A stretch of 64,000 bases of DNA, taken from contig NZ_JAHBGF010000046.1 in the NCBI RefSeq assembly GCF_018390695.1, positions 434,001 to 498,000 of the forward strand, written 5' to 3'. The position numbers and the translations under genes were made by a program. The stretch comes from Ancylobacter sonchi. GTDB lineage: Bacteria; Pseudomonadota; Alphaproteobacteria; Rhizobiales; Xanthobacteraceae. Numbering within the stretch: position 1 is the stretch's first letter; each line of letters begins with the position of its first letter. The notes under the pieces were generated by a model. That model did no database searches. It was given only the letters and a program-made list of their open reading frames with translations, and had not been told where the DNA came from. This document shows positions 19,926-29,402 of the stretch, one piece after another.

Positions 19926-20390
19926 CTAGAACTGCGCGATGATGAAGGCGGCGAACAGGATGAAGGCGGCGACGAGGTCGCTGGCCATCGCCATGTTCTC
20001 GCGGAAGTTCCGCTCCGGCCGGCGCATGTGATTGAGCCCGGCGAGGCCGAGGAAGGCGCCGCCGATGAAGGCGACCGGGAACACCCAGCTGGTGATCAGC
20101 AGCGACAAGAGCCCCGCCGCGCCCATGGCGAGATTGGCGCAGCCGAGCTCCTGCACCAGCACATGCGCGCGCACATCGTCGACGCCGAGGATGGAACTGG
20201 CGGTGAAGCCGGGCTTCACCAGCTGGGCGATGCCCGCCAGCAGCAGGCGTACGCCGACCGCCCAGAACACGAACCATTTCGACGCGATGGCGAAGAAGCC
20301 GATCAGCGTGCCGTTGCCGGCGAGCTCCGAGGCGATGGAGACGACGGGCAGGATGACCATCGTGAGCAGAAGCGTGGCATAATAGATCAT
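19926..20390 (-). CDS. Small membrane protein, probably DUF6790 family
   Basis: A 154-residue protein with four hydrophobic segments (about residues 3-22, 32-50, 85-105, 130-150) and a middle motif HVLVQELGCANLAMGAAGLLSL that I associate, without certainty, with DUF6790. No function is known. The ATG at 20390 places the first membrane segment at the N-terminus. It is convergent with the pepsin-like gene (5-bp gap) and divergent from phnC. Confidence 0.7.
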   Translation of the reverse strand: MIYYATLLLTMVILPVVSIASELAGNGTLIGFFAIASKWFVFWAVGVRLLLAGIAQLVKPGFTASSILGVDDVRAHVLVQELGCANLAMGAAGLLSLLITSWVFPVAFIGGAFLGLAGLNHMRRPERNFRENMAMASDLVAAFILFAAFIIAQF

Positions 20391-20429
20391 CGGTGAGGCC
20401 CGGCGAGTGGAATGACGTTGCGAAAGATC

Positions 20430-20455
20430 GTGACGGAATGTCACGGAACTGTAAC
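20430..20455 (+). promoter_or_regulatory. Putative PHO box upstream of phnC
   Basis: ATGTCAC at 20438-20444, four bases, CTGTAAC at 20449-20455: two direct half-sites with 11-bp period, similar to the PHO box CTGTCAT-N4-CTGTCAT. A third related half-site GTGAC lies at 20430-20434. It is 72 bp before phnC, where PhoB control of phosphonate uptake is expected. Not a perfect match. Confidence 0.55.
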
Positions 20456-20526
20456 TACATATTCATGCCGACGTCACCCGCCGCCGATACGCCCTCCTCG
20501 ACCCTGATGGCCGACGAGGACAATCG

Positions 20527-21363
20527 ATGGCGGCAGCGCTGGAACTCGACCGTGTAAGCAAGACGTGGGGCGCGATGCGTGCCGTCGACAATGTCTCGCT
20601 GCGCATCGAGCCGGGCGAGCGGGTGGCGCTGATCGGCGCTTCCGGCTCCGGCAAGTCGACCCTGATCCGCATCGCCTCCGGCCTCGCCTTGGCCGACGCG
20701 ACCAGCGGCGCGGTGCGCTCCTTCGGCGTCGGCGTGCAGGACAAGGGCAAGCTTTCCTCCGAGGTGCGGCGCGCCCGCCGGCAGATCGGCCTCGTCTTCC
20801 AGCAATTCGCGCTGGTCGGCCGGATGACGGTGATGAGCAATGTGCTGGTCGGCGTGCTCGGCCGCATCAGCGGGCTGCGTGGCACGCTCGGCCTGTTCAA
20901 CACCGACGAGAAGCGTACCGCGCTCGCCGCGCTGGCCGAGGTCGGCATCGCCCAGCATGCCGCCAAGAAGGCGCGCGAACTCTCCGGCGGCCAGCAGCAG
21001 CGTGTCGCCATCGCCCGCGCGCTGGTGCAGGGCGCCAAGCTGGTGCTCGCCGACGAGCCGATCGCCTCGCTCGACCCGAAATCCGCCAAGCGGGTGATGG
21101 ATACGCTGGTGACCATGAGCCGCGACCACGGCATCGCGCTGGTCGTGTCGCTGCATCAGGTCGACTACGCCACCGCCTATTTCGACCGGGTGGTCGCCAT
21201 GAATGCCGGCCGCGTCGTGTTCGACGGCCCGGCCTCGCGCATCACCGCTGCTTTTCTTACCGAGCTCTACGGCGCCAGCGCCGAGGAACTGATCCTGCCG
21301 AGCCAGTTCGCGGTGTCCGCCGCCGAGCCGCTCGCGCCCGTCTCTTCAGAACCCGTATCCTGA
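20527..21363 (+). CDS. phnC: Phosphonate ABC transporter ATP-binding protein
   Basis: A 278-residue ATPase for phosphonate import. Walker A is GASGSGKST (about residues 37-45), the Q-loop VFQQFALVGRMTVMSNVLVGVLGR is the PhnC-specific stretch, the signature is LSGGQQQRVAIARALVQGAKLVLADEPIASLDP and the switch His is in VVSLHQVDYA. First gene of phnCDE, 14 bp before phnD. Putative PHO box upstream suggests induction by phosphate limitation. Confidence 0.93.
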   Translation: MAAALELDRVSKTWGAMRAVDNVSLRIEPGERVALIGASGSGKSTLIRIASGLALADATSGAVRSFGVGVQDKGKLSSEVRRARRQIGLVFQQFALVGRMTVMSNVLVGVLGRISGLRGTLGLFNTDEKRTALAALAEVGIAQHAAKKARELSGGQQQRVAIARALVQGAKLVLADEPIASLDPKSAKRVMDTLVTMSRDHGIALVVSLHQVDYATAYFDRVVAMNAGRVVFDGPASRITAAFLTELYGASAEELILPSQFAVSAAEPLAPVSSEPVS

Positions 21364-21377
21364 CAGGAGCGAACACC

Positions 21378-22379
21378 ATGAAGCGCATTCTCGCCGCCGG
21401 CCTCGTGCTGGCCGGCCTCACCGCCCCGCTGGCGGCGCAGGAAGTCAAGGAGCTGAACTTCGGCTTCATCTCCACCGAGTCCTCCGCCAACCTCGCCAAG
21501 AGCTTCGAGCCGCTCCTGAAGGACATGGAGAAGGCGATCGGCGTGCCGGTGAAGCCGTTCTTCGTCGGCGACTATGCCGGCGTGATCGAGGGCATGCGCT
21601 TCAAGAAGGTCGACGTGGCGTGGTACGGCAACAAGTCGGCCATGGAAGCGGTGGACCGCGCCAATGGCGAGGTCTTCGTGAAGACCGCCAAGCCGGACGG
21701 TTCCTCGGGCTACTACTCGCTGATCGTCACCAATGTCGATCGCAGCGACATCAACGGCCTCAAAGACATCCTCGACTGCTCCAAGGGCTACAATTTCGGC
21801 AATGGCGACCCGAACTCCACCTCGGGCTTCCTGGTGCCGGGCTACTATGTGTTCGCGCTGAACAATGTCGACCCGCAGAAGTGCTACAAGCGCGTCGTGA
21901 CCGGCAACCATGAGGGCAATCTGCTCGCGGTCGCCAACAAGCAGGTCGACTTCGCCACCAACAACACCGAGAACATGACCCGCCTTCAGCAGACCCGCCC
22001 GGCGGAAGCTGCGAAGATCAAGGAAGTGTGGCGCTCGCCGATGATCGCCGGCGACCCGATCGTGTGGCGCAAGGACCTGCCGGCCGACCTGAAGGCCAAG
22101 ATCTACACCTTCTTCATGACCTATGGCCGCAACGGCACCCCGGAAGAGATCGAGCACGCCCGCGCGGTGCTGGCCAAGACCTCCGATGGCTGGGGCCCGT
22201 TCCTCGCCTCCTCCGACGCGCAGCTGATCCCGATCCGCCAGCTCGAGCTGTTCAAGGCCAAGGTGAAGGCCCAGAACAACGACAAGCTGTCGGCTGACGA
22301 GAAGGCCGCCGAGGTGAAGAAGATCGACGCCCAGCTCGCCGAGCTCGACGCGCAGCAGAAGAAGCTGCCCGCCATGTGA
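21378..22379 (+). CDS. phnD: Phosphonate ABC transporter substrate-binding protein
   Basis: A 333-residue periplasmic binding protein with a signal peptide (MKRILAAGLVLAGLTAPLAA). Family motifs are LNFGFISTESSANLAKSFEPLL, FVGDYAGVIEGMRFKKVDVAWYGNKSA and GDPNSTSGFLVPGYYVF, the last containing the Ser/Thr that bind the phosphonate group. AGGAGC precedes the ATG. The start is set by the signal peptide; the same frame is open upstream into phnC. Confidence 0.95.
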   Translation: MKRILAAGLVLAGLTAPLAAQEVKELNFGFISTESSANLAKSFEPLLKDMEKAIGVPVKPFFVGDYAGVIEGMRFKKVDVAWYGNKSAMEAVDRANGEVFVKTAKPDGSSGYYSLIVTNVDRSDINGLKDILDCSKGYNFGNGDPNSTSGFLVPGYYVFALNNVDPQKCYKRVVTGNHEGNLLAVANKQVDFATNNTENMTRLQQTRPAEAAKIKEVWRSPMIAGDPIVWRKDLPADLKAKIYTFFMTYGRNGTPEEIEHARAVLAKTSDGWGPFLASSDAQLIPIRQLELFKAKVKAQNNDKLSADEKAAEVKKIDAQLAELDAQQKKLPAM

Positions 22380-22392
22380 CGTGTTGCCGGAG

Positions 22393-22411
22393 GCCGGGCC
22401 CCGCCCGGCTT
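22393..22411 (+). other. Hairpin between phnD and phnE
   Basis: GCCGGGC at 22393-22399 and GCCCGGC at 22403-22409 form a 7-bp stem with a three-base loop in the 96-bp phnD-phnE gap. There is no U tract. Such hairpins after a binding-protein gene often protect its message and lower expression of the permease; that role is inferred. Confidence 0.5.
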
Positions 22412-22475
22412 CCACCGAGGCTGCGCCGCCGTCTCCGGTCCGCCGGGGACGGCGTTCGATTGAGAGGGACACCCC

Positions 22476-23297
22476 ATGCTCGCCGCCGACACCGCCCATC
22501 GCTCCGCCCTTGCCGCGCTGCCGGCCCCGCCGGTGACGCCGCTCGCCACCAAGCTGACCCGCCTCGTCCTCGCCGCCGCCGCGGTGGTGGTGCTGGTGTT
22601 CTGCTGGTACGAAGCGGAAATGAACCCGGCGCAGCTGGTCGCCGACGCCGGCAACATGGCGACGCTGGGTTCCGAGTTCCTGCGCCCGGACTTCACCGAC
22701 TGGGACGTCTATTTCAACTCGATGGTCGAGACGCTCGCCATCGCGGTGTGGGGCACCCTGCTGGCGGTGATCGTCGGCATTCCCTTCGGCATATTGTGCG
22801 CCGACAATGTGGTGCCGCGCTGGGTCGCCTTCCCGGTGCGCCGGGTGATGGACGCCTGCCGCGCCATCAACGAGCTGGTCTTCGCGCTGATCTTCATCGC
22901 CGCCGTCGGCCTCGGCCCGTTCGCCGGCGTGCTGGCGCTGTTCGTCCACACCACCGGCGTGGTCGCCAAGCTGTTCTCCGAGGCGGTCGAGGCGATAGAC
23001 CCGGCGCCGGTCGAGGGCATTCGCGGCACCGGCGGCAGCTGGCTACAGGAAGTGATCTATGGCGTGCTGCCGCAGGTGCTGCCGCTGTGGATCTCCTATG
23101 CGCTCTACCGCTTCGAATCCAATGTGCGCTCGGCAACCGTGCTCGGCATCGTCGGCGGCGGCGGCATCGGCATGGTGTTCAACGAGACCATGCGCGGCTT
23201 CCTCTACTCGCAGGCCGCGGCGATCCTGATCATCGTGATCGTCACCGTCTCGCTGCTCGACGTGATCAGCCAGAACATCCGCAAGCGCTTCATCTGA
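22476..23297 (+). CDS. phnE: Phosphonate ABC transporter permease
   Basis: A 273-residue inner-membrane permease with an N-terminal segment (about residues 28-46) and the permease core. The EAA loop is [55 protein letters not shown], typical of PhnE. One PhnE is enough for the homodimeric pore. No C-P lyase or phosphonatase genes follow within the window, so the breakdown enzymes must lie elsewhere. Confidence 0.93.
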   Translation: MLAADTAHRSALAALPAPPVTPLATKLTRLVLAAAAVVVLVFCWYEAEMNPAQLVADAGNMATLGSEFLRPDFTDWDVYFNSMVETLAIAVWGTLLAVIVGIPFGILCADNVVPRWVAFPVRRVMDACRAINELVFALIFIAAVGLGPFAGVLALFVHTTGVVAKLFSEAVEAIDPAPVEGIRGTGGSWLQEVIYGVLPQVLPLWISYALYRFESNVRSATVLGIVGGGGIGMVFNETMRGFLYSQAAAILIIVIVTVSLLDVISQNIRKRFI

Positions 23298-23464
23298 GGA
23301 ACGCGGTTCATCTGAGGAAAAACGGCGCCGGTGCCTCCGCCCGAAAACGGCGGCAAATCCGGCGCCCGGCGCCTGACGCAGCGGCTTTCAGGACCGGCGG
23401 CTCATGTGACGGGATACCGTCCGGTTCCCTGCATTTTTGCCCGATCAGACATGCGTGAAGTTCC

Positions 23465-23483
23465 CTTACGATCTGATCGTAAG
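23465..23483. promoter_or_regulatory. 19-bp perfect inverted repeat, possible operator
   Basis: CTTACGATC (23465-23473), T, GATCGTAAG (23475-23483), 72 bp before the start of the small secreted protein gene. A second perfect 12-bp palindrome, GCGACATGTCGC, lies at 23525-23536. Symmetric sites of this kind usually bind a dimeric regulator; which one is unknown. Confidence 0.45.
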
Positions 23484-23555
23484 CGACATAAATCCTTCTC
23501 CGAAAGCACGCCAATGTCGCTCGCGCGACATGTCGCAACTAGGAGAAGAGCCCAA

Positions 23556-23762
23556 ATGAATCGCATTTTCGTCGTCGCCGCCGTGATCGCCAGCATCGGC
23601 GTGGCCGGCATCACCGCCGCCTCCGCCTCCGGCCGCAGCAAGGAAGAGCGCAAGGCGTGGTGGGATACGTTCCATCAGGTCACGAAGTCCCCGGAGGGCA
23701 CGGCGCAGCCGGCCCAGGCGCCCGCCTCCAAGGCCCCGAAAGCCGCCAAGCCGGCGCAGTGA
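23556..23762 (+). CDS. Small secreted protein of unknown function
   Basis: A 68-residue protein starting MNRIFVVAAVIASIGVAGITAASA, a clear signal peptide. The mature part is about 44 residues: a short charged segment SKEERKAWWDTFHQV and a Pro/Ala/Lys-rich tail. The ribosome site AGGAGA is well placed. I do not recognise the family. Upstream palindromes suggest regulated expression. Confidence 0.65.
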   Translation: MNRIFVVAAVIASIGVAGITAASASGRSKEERKAWWDTFHQVTKSPEGTAQPAQAPASKAPKAAKPAQ

Positions 23763-23810
23763 TACGCGCGCAGTGACACGCGGCGTTCCGCAATCGCGGT
23801 AACGACCATC

Positions 23811-23840
23811 AGGGCGGCACCCGGAAGGGCGCCGCCCTTG
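23811..23840 (+). terminator. Weak terminator after the small secreted protein
   Basis: AGGGCGGC at 23811-23818 pairs with GCCGCCCT at 23831-23838 around a 12-base loop, followed by TGTCG. The missing U tract makes this tentative. Confidence 0.45.
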
Positions 23841-24061
23841 TCGTATGTGCGCCCCGTATTCACGTATCGTATTCGCGCCGGCGCCGGGTTCTGTTCGTGA
23901 CCCAGCGTCAGGCGGCCTGAACAAACTTTAATGTCTCCGCCATCCTCCCGCCGGGATTGCTTCCACTAGTCTTGCCGCATGACTTGCGGCATTCGCTGCG
24001 GCATATCCTGTTTCGCGCGGCGCCGGTGGCGTTGCCCGTTCCCACCGGCCGGAGACATAAA

Positions 24062-25810
24062 GTGCGTGCGATATTGAGCCTCCTCTCCGACGTCTGGCGG
24101 CTGTCGACCCCCTATTTTCGCGGCGAGGACAAATGGCGGGGCGGCATCCTGCTCGCCGCCGTGGTGGCGCTGGAGGTCGGCTGGGTCTACGGCACCGTGC
24201 TGCTCAACCAGTGGAACAACGCGTTCTACAACGCGATCCAGGAGAAGGATTATCCCGCCTTCGTCCACCAGTTCTGGCTGTTCGGCCTCTATGCCGCGGT
24301 GCTGATCGTCATCGCCGTCTACCAGATCTATCTCCGGCAATGGCTGGAGATCCGCTGGCGCACCTGGATGACCGAGAAGTACCTCTCGGCCTGGCTCGAC
24401 CACCAGACGCATTACCGGCTGCGGCTCAAGGGCGACACGGCCGACAACCCCGACCAGCGTATCGCCGAGGACATCCGCTCCTATATCGCCACCACCATCA
24501 GCCTGTTCATCGGCATCCTCAACGCGGTGATGACGCTGGCCTCCTTCGCGGTGATCCTGTGGGGCCTGTCCGGCGACTTCCACCTGCCGCTGTTCGGCTA
24601 TGAGATCGACATTCCCGGCTATCTGGTCTGGGCGGCGTTCGCCTATGCGGCGTTCGGCACCTGGCTCACCCACCTCATCGGCCGGGTGCTGGTGCTGCTG
24701 AACTTCAACCAGCAGCGCTTCGAGGCCGACTACCGCGTCGACCTGGTGCGCGTGCGCGAGAATGGCGAGCAGATCGCGCTGATGGAAGGCGAGAAGGTGG
24801 AGCGGGCGCGCCTGCTGGAGCGCTTCTCGCATGTCGTGCACAATTACTGGGGCCTGATGATCGCCCAGAAGCGGCTGACCTGGTTCACCGCCGGCTATGG
24901 CCAGCTGTCGAACGTGTTCCCCTTCCTCGTGGTGGCGCCGGCCTATTTCTCCGGCGCGATCCAGCTTGGCCAGCTGATGCAGACCGCCTCCGCCTTCGGC
25001 CAGGTGCAGGGCTCGTTCTCCTTCTTCATCAACGCCTATTCGACGCTGGCCGAATGGAAGGCGGTCGTCGACCGTCTGATCGGCTTCGAGGACCACATCG
25101 CCCAGGCCCGCGCCGAGACCGCCGCCGTCGCCTATTTGCGCCGGCCGGCCACCGGCGGCGCCATGCTCGCCCTCGATGACATGGAGGTGCGCCTCCCGGA
25201 CGGACGGGCGCTGCTGACCGCCGGCGGCGTTACTATCGGCCGTGGCGAGAGCGTGCTGCTGACCGGGCCGTCCGGCACCGGCAAGTCGACGCTGCTGCGC
25301 GCCATTGCCGGCATCTGGCCCTATGGCTCGGGCACGGTGTCGGTGGCGCCGGAGGCGCGGCTGCTGGTGCTGCCGCAGCGGCCCTATCTGCCGGTCGGCA
25401 CGCTGCGCGGTGCGCTCGCCTATCCCGATCCGCTCGCCGAGCATGACGACACCGCGCTGCGCGACGTGCTGGAAGCGGTCGGGCTCTCGGCCTTTGCCGG
25501 CCGGCTCGACGAGCGGGCGCTGTGGCCTTCGGTGATGTCGGGCGGCGAACAGCAGCGGCTCGCCGTCGCCCGCGCGCTGCTGATCAAGCCGGACGTGCTG
25601 CTGCTCGACGAGGCGACCTCGGCGCTCGACGAAGCCGGCGAGGCGGCGCTCTATCACGTGCTGCGTCAGCGGCTGCCGGGGGTGGCGATCCTGTCCATCG
25701 GCCACCGTTCCAGCCTGCATGCGCTGCATGGCCGCCATCTCGAGCTCGAGCCGACCGCCGACGGCCCGGCCCGGCTCGAAAGCGTGGGGCAATTGGTGGC
25801 GGCGGGCTGA
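24062..25810 (+). CDS. ABC transporter, fused permease-ATPase, SbmA/BacA-like
   Basis: A 582-residue half-transporter. The N-terminal membrane domain is of the SbmA/BacA type (ABC_membrane_2): [43 protein letters not shown], and [13 protein letters not shown] are hallmarks. The C-terminal ATPase has Walker [10 protein letters not shown], signature [31 protein letters not shown] and the switch His in SIGHR. Unlike BacA itself it carries its own ATPase, as in E. coli YddA and the vitamin-B12-type BacA-related proteins of mycobacteria. The substrate (peptide, cobalamin or long-chain lipid) is unknown. GTG at 24062 is preferred because GGAG lies eight bases before it; an upstream start would add 35 doubtful residues. 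Confidence 0.9.
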   Translation: MRAILSLLSDVWRLSTPYFRGEDKWRGGILLAAVVALEVGWVYGTVLLNQWNNAFYNAIQEKDYPAFVHQFWLFGLYAAVLIVIAVYQIYLRQWLEIRWRTWMTEKYLSAWLDHQTHYRLRLKGDTADNPDQRIAEDIRSYIATTISLFIGILNAVMTLASFAVILWGLSGDFHLPLFGYEIDIPGYLVWAAFAYAAFGTWLTHLIGRVLVLLNFNQQRFEADYRVDLVRVRENGEQIALMEGEKVERARLLERFSHVVHNYWGLMIAQKRLTWFTAGYGQLSNVFPFLVVAPAYFSGAIQLGQLMQTASAFGQVQGSFSFFINAYSTLAEWKAVVDRLIGFEDHIAQARAETAAVAYLRRPATGGAMLALDDMEVRLPDGRALLTAGGVTIGRGESVLLTGPSGTGKSTLLRAIAGIWPYGSGTVSVAPEARLLVLPQRPYLPVGTLRGALAYPDPLAEHDDTALRDVLEAVGLSAFAGRLDERALWPSVMSGGEQQRLAVARALLIKPDVLLLDEATSALDEAGEAALYHVLRQRLPGVAILSIGHRSSLHALHGRHLELEPTADGPARLESVGQLVAAG

Positions 25811-25829
25811 GGAGCCGCCGCTTTCCCGC

Positions 25830-27254
25830 TCAGGTCTCCGGCTTGGCGGCCGGCGCGTCGGCGGCGGCGATCTCGGGTGCCGGCAGATTAGCGGCGGGCA
25901 GGGTGGCGGCTGCCATGCCGGTGAGGTCGCTGCGCGGCCGGCGCAGCCGGAATCGCCGCCGCGGGACCGGCTGGCCCTCGGCCTCGATGGCCAGCGTGCG
26001 TTCCAGCAGGATCTCGTAGATCGGCCGGCCGCCGAGCCGCTGCGCCACCATGTTGGAGACGATGGTGGTGAGCATGACCGGCACCAGGATGCCATAGGCG
26101 CCGGTGAGCTCCATCACCAGCACCATGCCGACCAGCGGCGCGCCGATGGTGGCGGCGAACAGCCCGCCCATGGCGGCGATGGCGAGCGCGACATGGGTGT
26201 TCTCGGGCAGAGCCACCAAGGTCTCCAGTCCGGCGCCGAAGGTGAGGCCGATGGTGGTGGCCAGCGCCAGGATCGGCGCGAAGATGCCGCCGGCGACGCC
26301 GGTGGAATAGCTCGCCATGGTCATGACGAAGCGGATGAGCACGATGACCGCCAGCACCGCGAGCGGGCGGTTCTCCGTCGCCAGCTGCACCGCGAGCACC
26401 TCGCCGCCCTGCGTCGCCTCCGGCAGCAGGAACATCAGCGGCCCGACGATCAGGCCGATGAGCAGCGGGAACAGGTAGAACGAGCTGGCGAGGCCCAGGC
26501 TGCGTACATGGTCCAGCGCCCAGACCAGCGTGCGGTTGAAGCCGACGCCGACCGCACCCAGCAGCAGGCCGAGTGCCAGGAACGCCGGCAGCATGCCGTG
26601 CGGCAGCGCCGAAGCCGGCAACAGCATATAGGGCACGTTGCCGGTCAGCTGCTCGGTGACGATGGCGCTGGCGAGCGAGGCGAGGATGACGCCGACATAG
26701 GTGCGGGCGCTGTAGGGAAACTGCCGCCGCGTCTCCTCGATGACGAACAGCACCGCGGCGAGCGGCGCGTTGAAGGCGGCGGCGAGGCCGGCAGCGCCAC
26801 CGGCGGCGAGCAGGCCGCGCATGTCCTCGGAAGACATCTTCGTCACATCGGCCGCCGCCTTGGCGATGGAGGCGCCGATATGGATGGTCGGCCCCTCGCG
26901 GCCGAGCACCATGCCGGAGGACAGCGACAGCAGGCCGGCGACGAACTTCACCGGCAGCACGCGCTTCCAGCGCACCTGGCGCAGGCCCTCCATCGCGCCC
27001 TCGATCTCCGGCACGCCGGAGCCGCCGGCCTCCGGCGCGAAGCGGCGCACCAGGAACAGCGAGGCCACCGCCATGGCGGCTGCGACGAGGGCGGCTGCGA
27101 CGTAGAGCGCCGTGCCGGACAGGCCGAGCGTGTCGCGCAGCAGGGCGGGCCAGGCCGCGGTGAGTTCCTCGACGCCGAGATGGAAGGCGACGCCGGCGAG
27201 GCCGACCGCCACGCCGACGACGATCGCTACCGCGTGATAACCGCCATTGCCCAT
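25830..27254 (-). CDS. ClC-type chloride/proton antiporter
   Basis: A 474-residue membrane protein with the three anion-path motifs: GGSGVPE, GREGPTIHIG and GVAGGIFAP. The gating Glu (GREGP) and the inner proton Glu (FNAPLAAVLFVIEE) are both present, so it should be an exchanger, not a channel. A 40-residue Pro/Ala-rich C-terminus follows the membrane part and there are no CBS domains. It may serve acid tolerance. ATG at 27254 follows GGGGAGACGAG. Confidence 0.92.
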   Translation of the reverse strand: MGNGGYHAVAIVVGVAVGLAGVAFHLGVEELTAAWPALLRDTLGLSGTALYVAAALVAAAMAVASLFLVRRFAPEAGGSGVPEIEGAMEGLRQVRWKRVLPVKFVAGLLSLSSGMVLGREGPTIHIGASIAKAAADVTKMSSEDMRGLLAAGGAAGLAAAFNAPLAAVLFVIEETRRQFPYSARTYVGVILASLASAIVTEQLTGNVPYMLLPASALPHGMLPAFLALGLLLGAVGVGFNRTLVWALDHVRSLGLASSFYLFPLLIGLIVGPLMFLLPEATQGGEVLAVQLATENRPLAVLAVIVLIRFVMTMASYSTGVAGGIFAPILALATTIGLTFGAGLETLVALPENTHVALAIAAMGGLFAATIGAPLVGMVLVMELTGAYGILVPVMLTTIVSNMVAQRLGGRPIYEILLERTLAIEAEGQPVPRRRFRLRRPRSDLTGMAAATLPAANLPAPEIAAADAPAAKPET

Positions 27255-27376
27255 CTCGTCTCCCCTGCCCCCGCGCTGTCGGCCCCTCGGCACGGGTAGC
27301 ATCGCGAGGCAACGGCCGAAAGAACCAAATCGGCGGATTTACGGGTTCGGCAAGGCACTTGCGGCGCAGACCGACG

Positions 27377-27407
27377 CTGCCGCGCGCTGTTCTTGCGCGC
27401 GCGGCAG
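27377..27407 (-). terminator. GC-rich hairpin downstream of the thiY-like gene
   Basis: CTGCCGCGCGC (27377-27387) pairs with GCGCGCGGCAG (27397-27407), 24 bp after the thiY-like stop. No U tract on the minus strand, so it may be a transcript-end protector and not a true terminator. Confidence 0.4.
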
Positions 27408-27430
27408 GACGGAGCGCGCAGCCACCCGCC

Positions 27431-28381
27431 TCAGGGCAGGGCGGGCGCGTAGGTGGCGACCGGCTCCACCGTGTCGATCAGCCCGTGCTCCTTCATGAAG
27501 GTGCCGAAGCGGGCATAGCGGCCGGCATCGAGCGCCGCCGGCGCATGGGCGAAGCGGCGCAGCGTGTCGGTCCAGGCGGTGCGGTTGAGCTCGTCGTCGA
27601 GCTTCGGGTTGGCCTTGACGAACACGCCCCAGGCCTCGTCCGGGTGGTTGAGCACATAGATGGTGGCGTCCTCCACCGCAGCGAGGAAGCGCTTGAGGCG
27701 CGGATCGGCGACGAGATCCTTGCGGGTGACGTAGATCAGCTCGTCGAACACCGGCACGCCGTGTTCCTCGGGGAAGAAGGCGACGCCCTCCTTGCCTTCG
27801 AGCTTGATCTGGGTGAGCTCGAAATTGCGATAGGCGCCGATCACCGCGTCGACCTTGCCGGAGACGAGGGCGGGGGACAGGGCGAAATTGACGTTCACCA
27901 TGGTGACGTCGGAGGGCTTCAGCCCGGCATCGGCGAGCATGGTGCCGAGCAGCGCGTCCTCGAAGCCGGCCACCGAGAAGCCGACCGTCTTGCCCTTCAG
28001 ATCGGCGAGCGACTTCACCGGGCCGTCCTTCAGCGCCACCAGCGCGGTCAGTGGGGTGGAGACCAGCGTGCCGAAGCGCACCAGCGGCAGGCCTTCCTTG
28101 ACCGACAGATAGAGGTTCGGCTGGTAGCTGACCGCGACTTCCGCCTGGCCGGCGGCGACGAGGCGCGGCGGGGCGGAGGGGTCGGCCGGCGCGACGAGCT
28201 CGACATCGAGGCCGTGGGCCGCGAAGAACCCCTTCTCCTTGGCGATGATCAGCGGCGCGTGGTCCGGGTTCACGTACCAGTCGAGCAGCACGGTGAGCTT
28301 GTCGGCCGCCGCTGCGGGGGCGGCGGCGAGCGACACGGCGATGGCGGACGCGGCCAGCAGTCCGGCAAAGGTCTTGAACAT
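27431..28381 (-). CDS. thiY: NMT1/THI5-like substrate-binding protein, ThiY type
   Basis: A 316-residue periplasmic binding protein with signal peptide MFKTFAGLLAASAIAVSLAAAPAAA. The start of the mature part, KLTVLLDWYVNPDHAPLIIAKEKGFFAAHGLDVELV, is the NMT1/THI5-like signature of transporters for thiamine pyrimidine precursors such as formylaminopyrimidine. The TPP riboswitch just upstream supports a role in thiamine-precursor salvage. Permease and ATPase genes are not adjacent; a ThiX-like permease lies 3.2 kb upstream on the same strand, and no ATPase is present in the window. Confidence 0.88.
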   Translation of the reverse strand: MFKTFAGLLAASAIAVSLAAAPAAAADKLTVLLDWYVNPDHAPLIIAKEKGFFAAHGLDVELVAPADPSAPPRLVAAGQAEVAVSYQPNLYLSVKEGLPLVRFGTLVSTPLTALVALKDGPVKSLADLKGKTVGFSVAGFEDALLGTMLADAGLKPSDVTMVNVNFALSPALVSGKVDAVIGAYRNFELTQIKLEGKEGVAFFPEEHGVPVFDELIYVTRKDLVADPRLKRFLAAVEDATIYVLNHPDEAWGVFVKANPKLDDELNRTAWTDTLRRFAHAPAALDAGRYARFGTFMKEHGLIDTVEPVATYAPALP

Positions 28382-28478
28382 ATGGATCTCCTCCCGTTTC
28401 GGAGATCCGGCGCATGAGCTTTCGGGGGAAATCCGGCGCAGGATTCCCCGCCGGTGACGGAGATGACCTCGCCGTGGT

Positions 28479-28582
28479 TCCGTCCCTTCGCCGGCATGAC
28501 CCGGATCAGGTTCTAAGGGTCTGGCGGACGCCATCTCAGCCCCTTCGACCCAACGGGCCGGCGGGACACCCCTCGGACGGAA
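28479..28582 (-). ncRNA. TPP riboswitch (THI element)
   Basis: On the minus strand the conserved blocks appear in order: GGGGTGTCC, GGGGCTGAGATG, ACCCTTAGAACCTGATC, CGGGTCATGCCGGCGAAGGGA, closed by CCGTCC/GGACGG ends. It is 98 bp upstream of the thiY-like start. Binding of thiamine pyrophosphate is expected to shut off thiY expression. Ends are approximate. Confidence 0.93.
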
Positions 28583-28666
28583 CGGAGCCTAGCAGAGCTG
28601 GTATGCCACGGCAATCGGTTAGCCGGCAGCAGCCCTCGGCGGTTTCCGGCTCGGAAAAGGACCGCT

Positions 28667-29296
28667 TCAACAGAGGAAGCGCTTGAGCTCATTGCTCCAG
28701 AGCTTGATGCCCAGCCGGCAGATTTCAAGCTGCGAGAGCCAATACATCTGGTCACTGGGCGTGGCGAACGCCGCCACAAGCAGATCCAGCGGCGCATCGA
28801 TTTCCTGCCCGTAGGCCAGCAGATCGGCCACCGTATGTTGCGTTTCATTTTCATTGCGCAAAGGCTGGCCGGGTGTCGAGAAGGCGTGGAAGCCAAGTTG
28901 GCTGTTGTCCGAACTCGATCGCCACGGCTTTCCCTTCTCGTCGTGGCCGCCAAGGAACGCAAATGCGCAGGCGCTGGCGCAGATGCTTCCTCCCTCGACG
29001 ATGGTCTTGATGCGATTGTCCTTGAAATACCTTCCCAGTCTCAGCCCTTCGTAGAGCGAGCCGCCGGGACTGCTCAGATAGATGGCGCTGATCGGCCGGC
29101 GAGGCTGAGCGGCGAGAAAGACCTGGAGCCGGGTTGTGTCGCCGTTCTGTATGGAGCCCTCCGCCCGTATGGCGGTGAGGCGCGGCGAGGTGTTGGCATG
29201 CGTGCTGAACTCCAGCGCTTCGGCATGGTTCGTGTCCGCCTGGGTGCTGACCAGCAGCGCAGACCACAAGGTCCAAACAAGCGCGGCCTTTCCCAT
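28667..29296 (-). CDS. Periplasmic ClpP-like serine hydrolase family protein
   Basis: A 209-residue protein with an N-terminal hydrophobic signal (MGKAALVWTLWSALLVSTQA). It has the ClpP/crotonase-fold marks of a group of predicted periplasmic proteins: AIYLSSPGGSLYEGLRLG (residues 71-88) and EGGSICASACAFAFLGG (101-117), in which Ser108 occupies the nucleophile place, plus GFHAF further on, a possible His. Cys106 and Cys110 flank Ser108. Substrate and role unknown. Ribosome site GGGGAGACGGG precedes the ATG. Slightly less GC-rich than its neighbours. Confidence 0.7.
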   Translation of the reverse strand: MGKAALVWTLWSALLVSTQADTNHAEALEFSTHANTSPRLTAIRAEGSIQNGDTTRLQVFLAAQPRRPISAIYLSSPGGSLYEGLRLGRYFKDNRIKTIVEGGSICASACAFAFLGGHDEKGKPWRSSSDNSQLGFHAFSTPGQPLRNENETQHTVADLLAYGQEIDAPLDLLVAAFATPSDQMYWLSQLEICRLGIKLWSNELKRFLC

Positions 29297-29402
29297 CCCG
29301 TCTCCCCGGCATCGCTATCATTCGGCCTCAGGCTACCGTGGCACAGCAGGGTAATGAAGCGAAGCCGTATGAGATACGCGGATGGACGAAGCGGGAGGCC
29401 GT

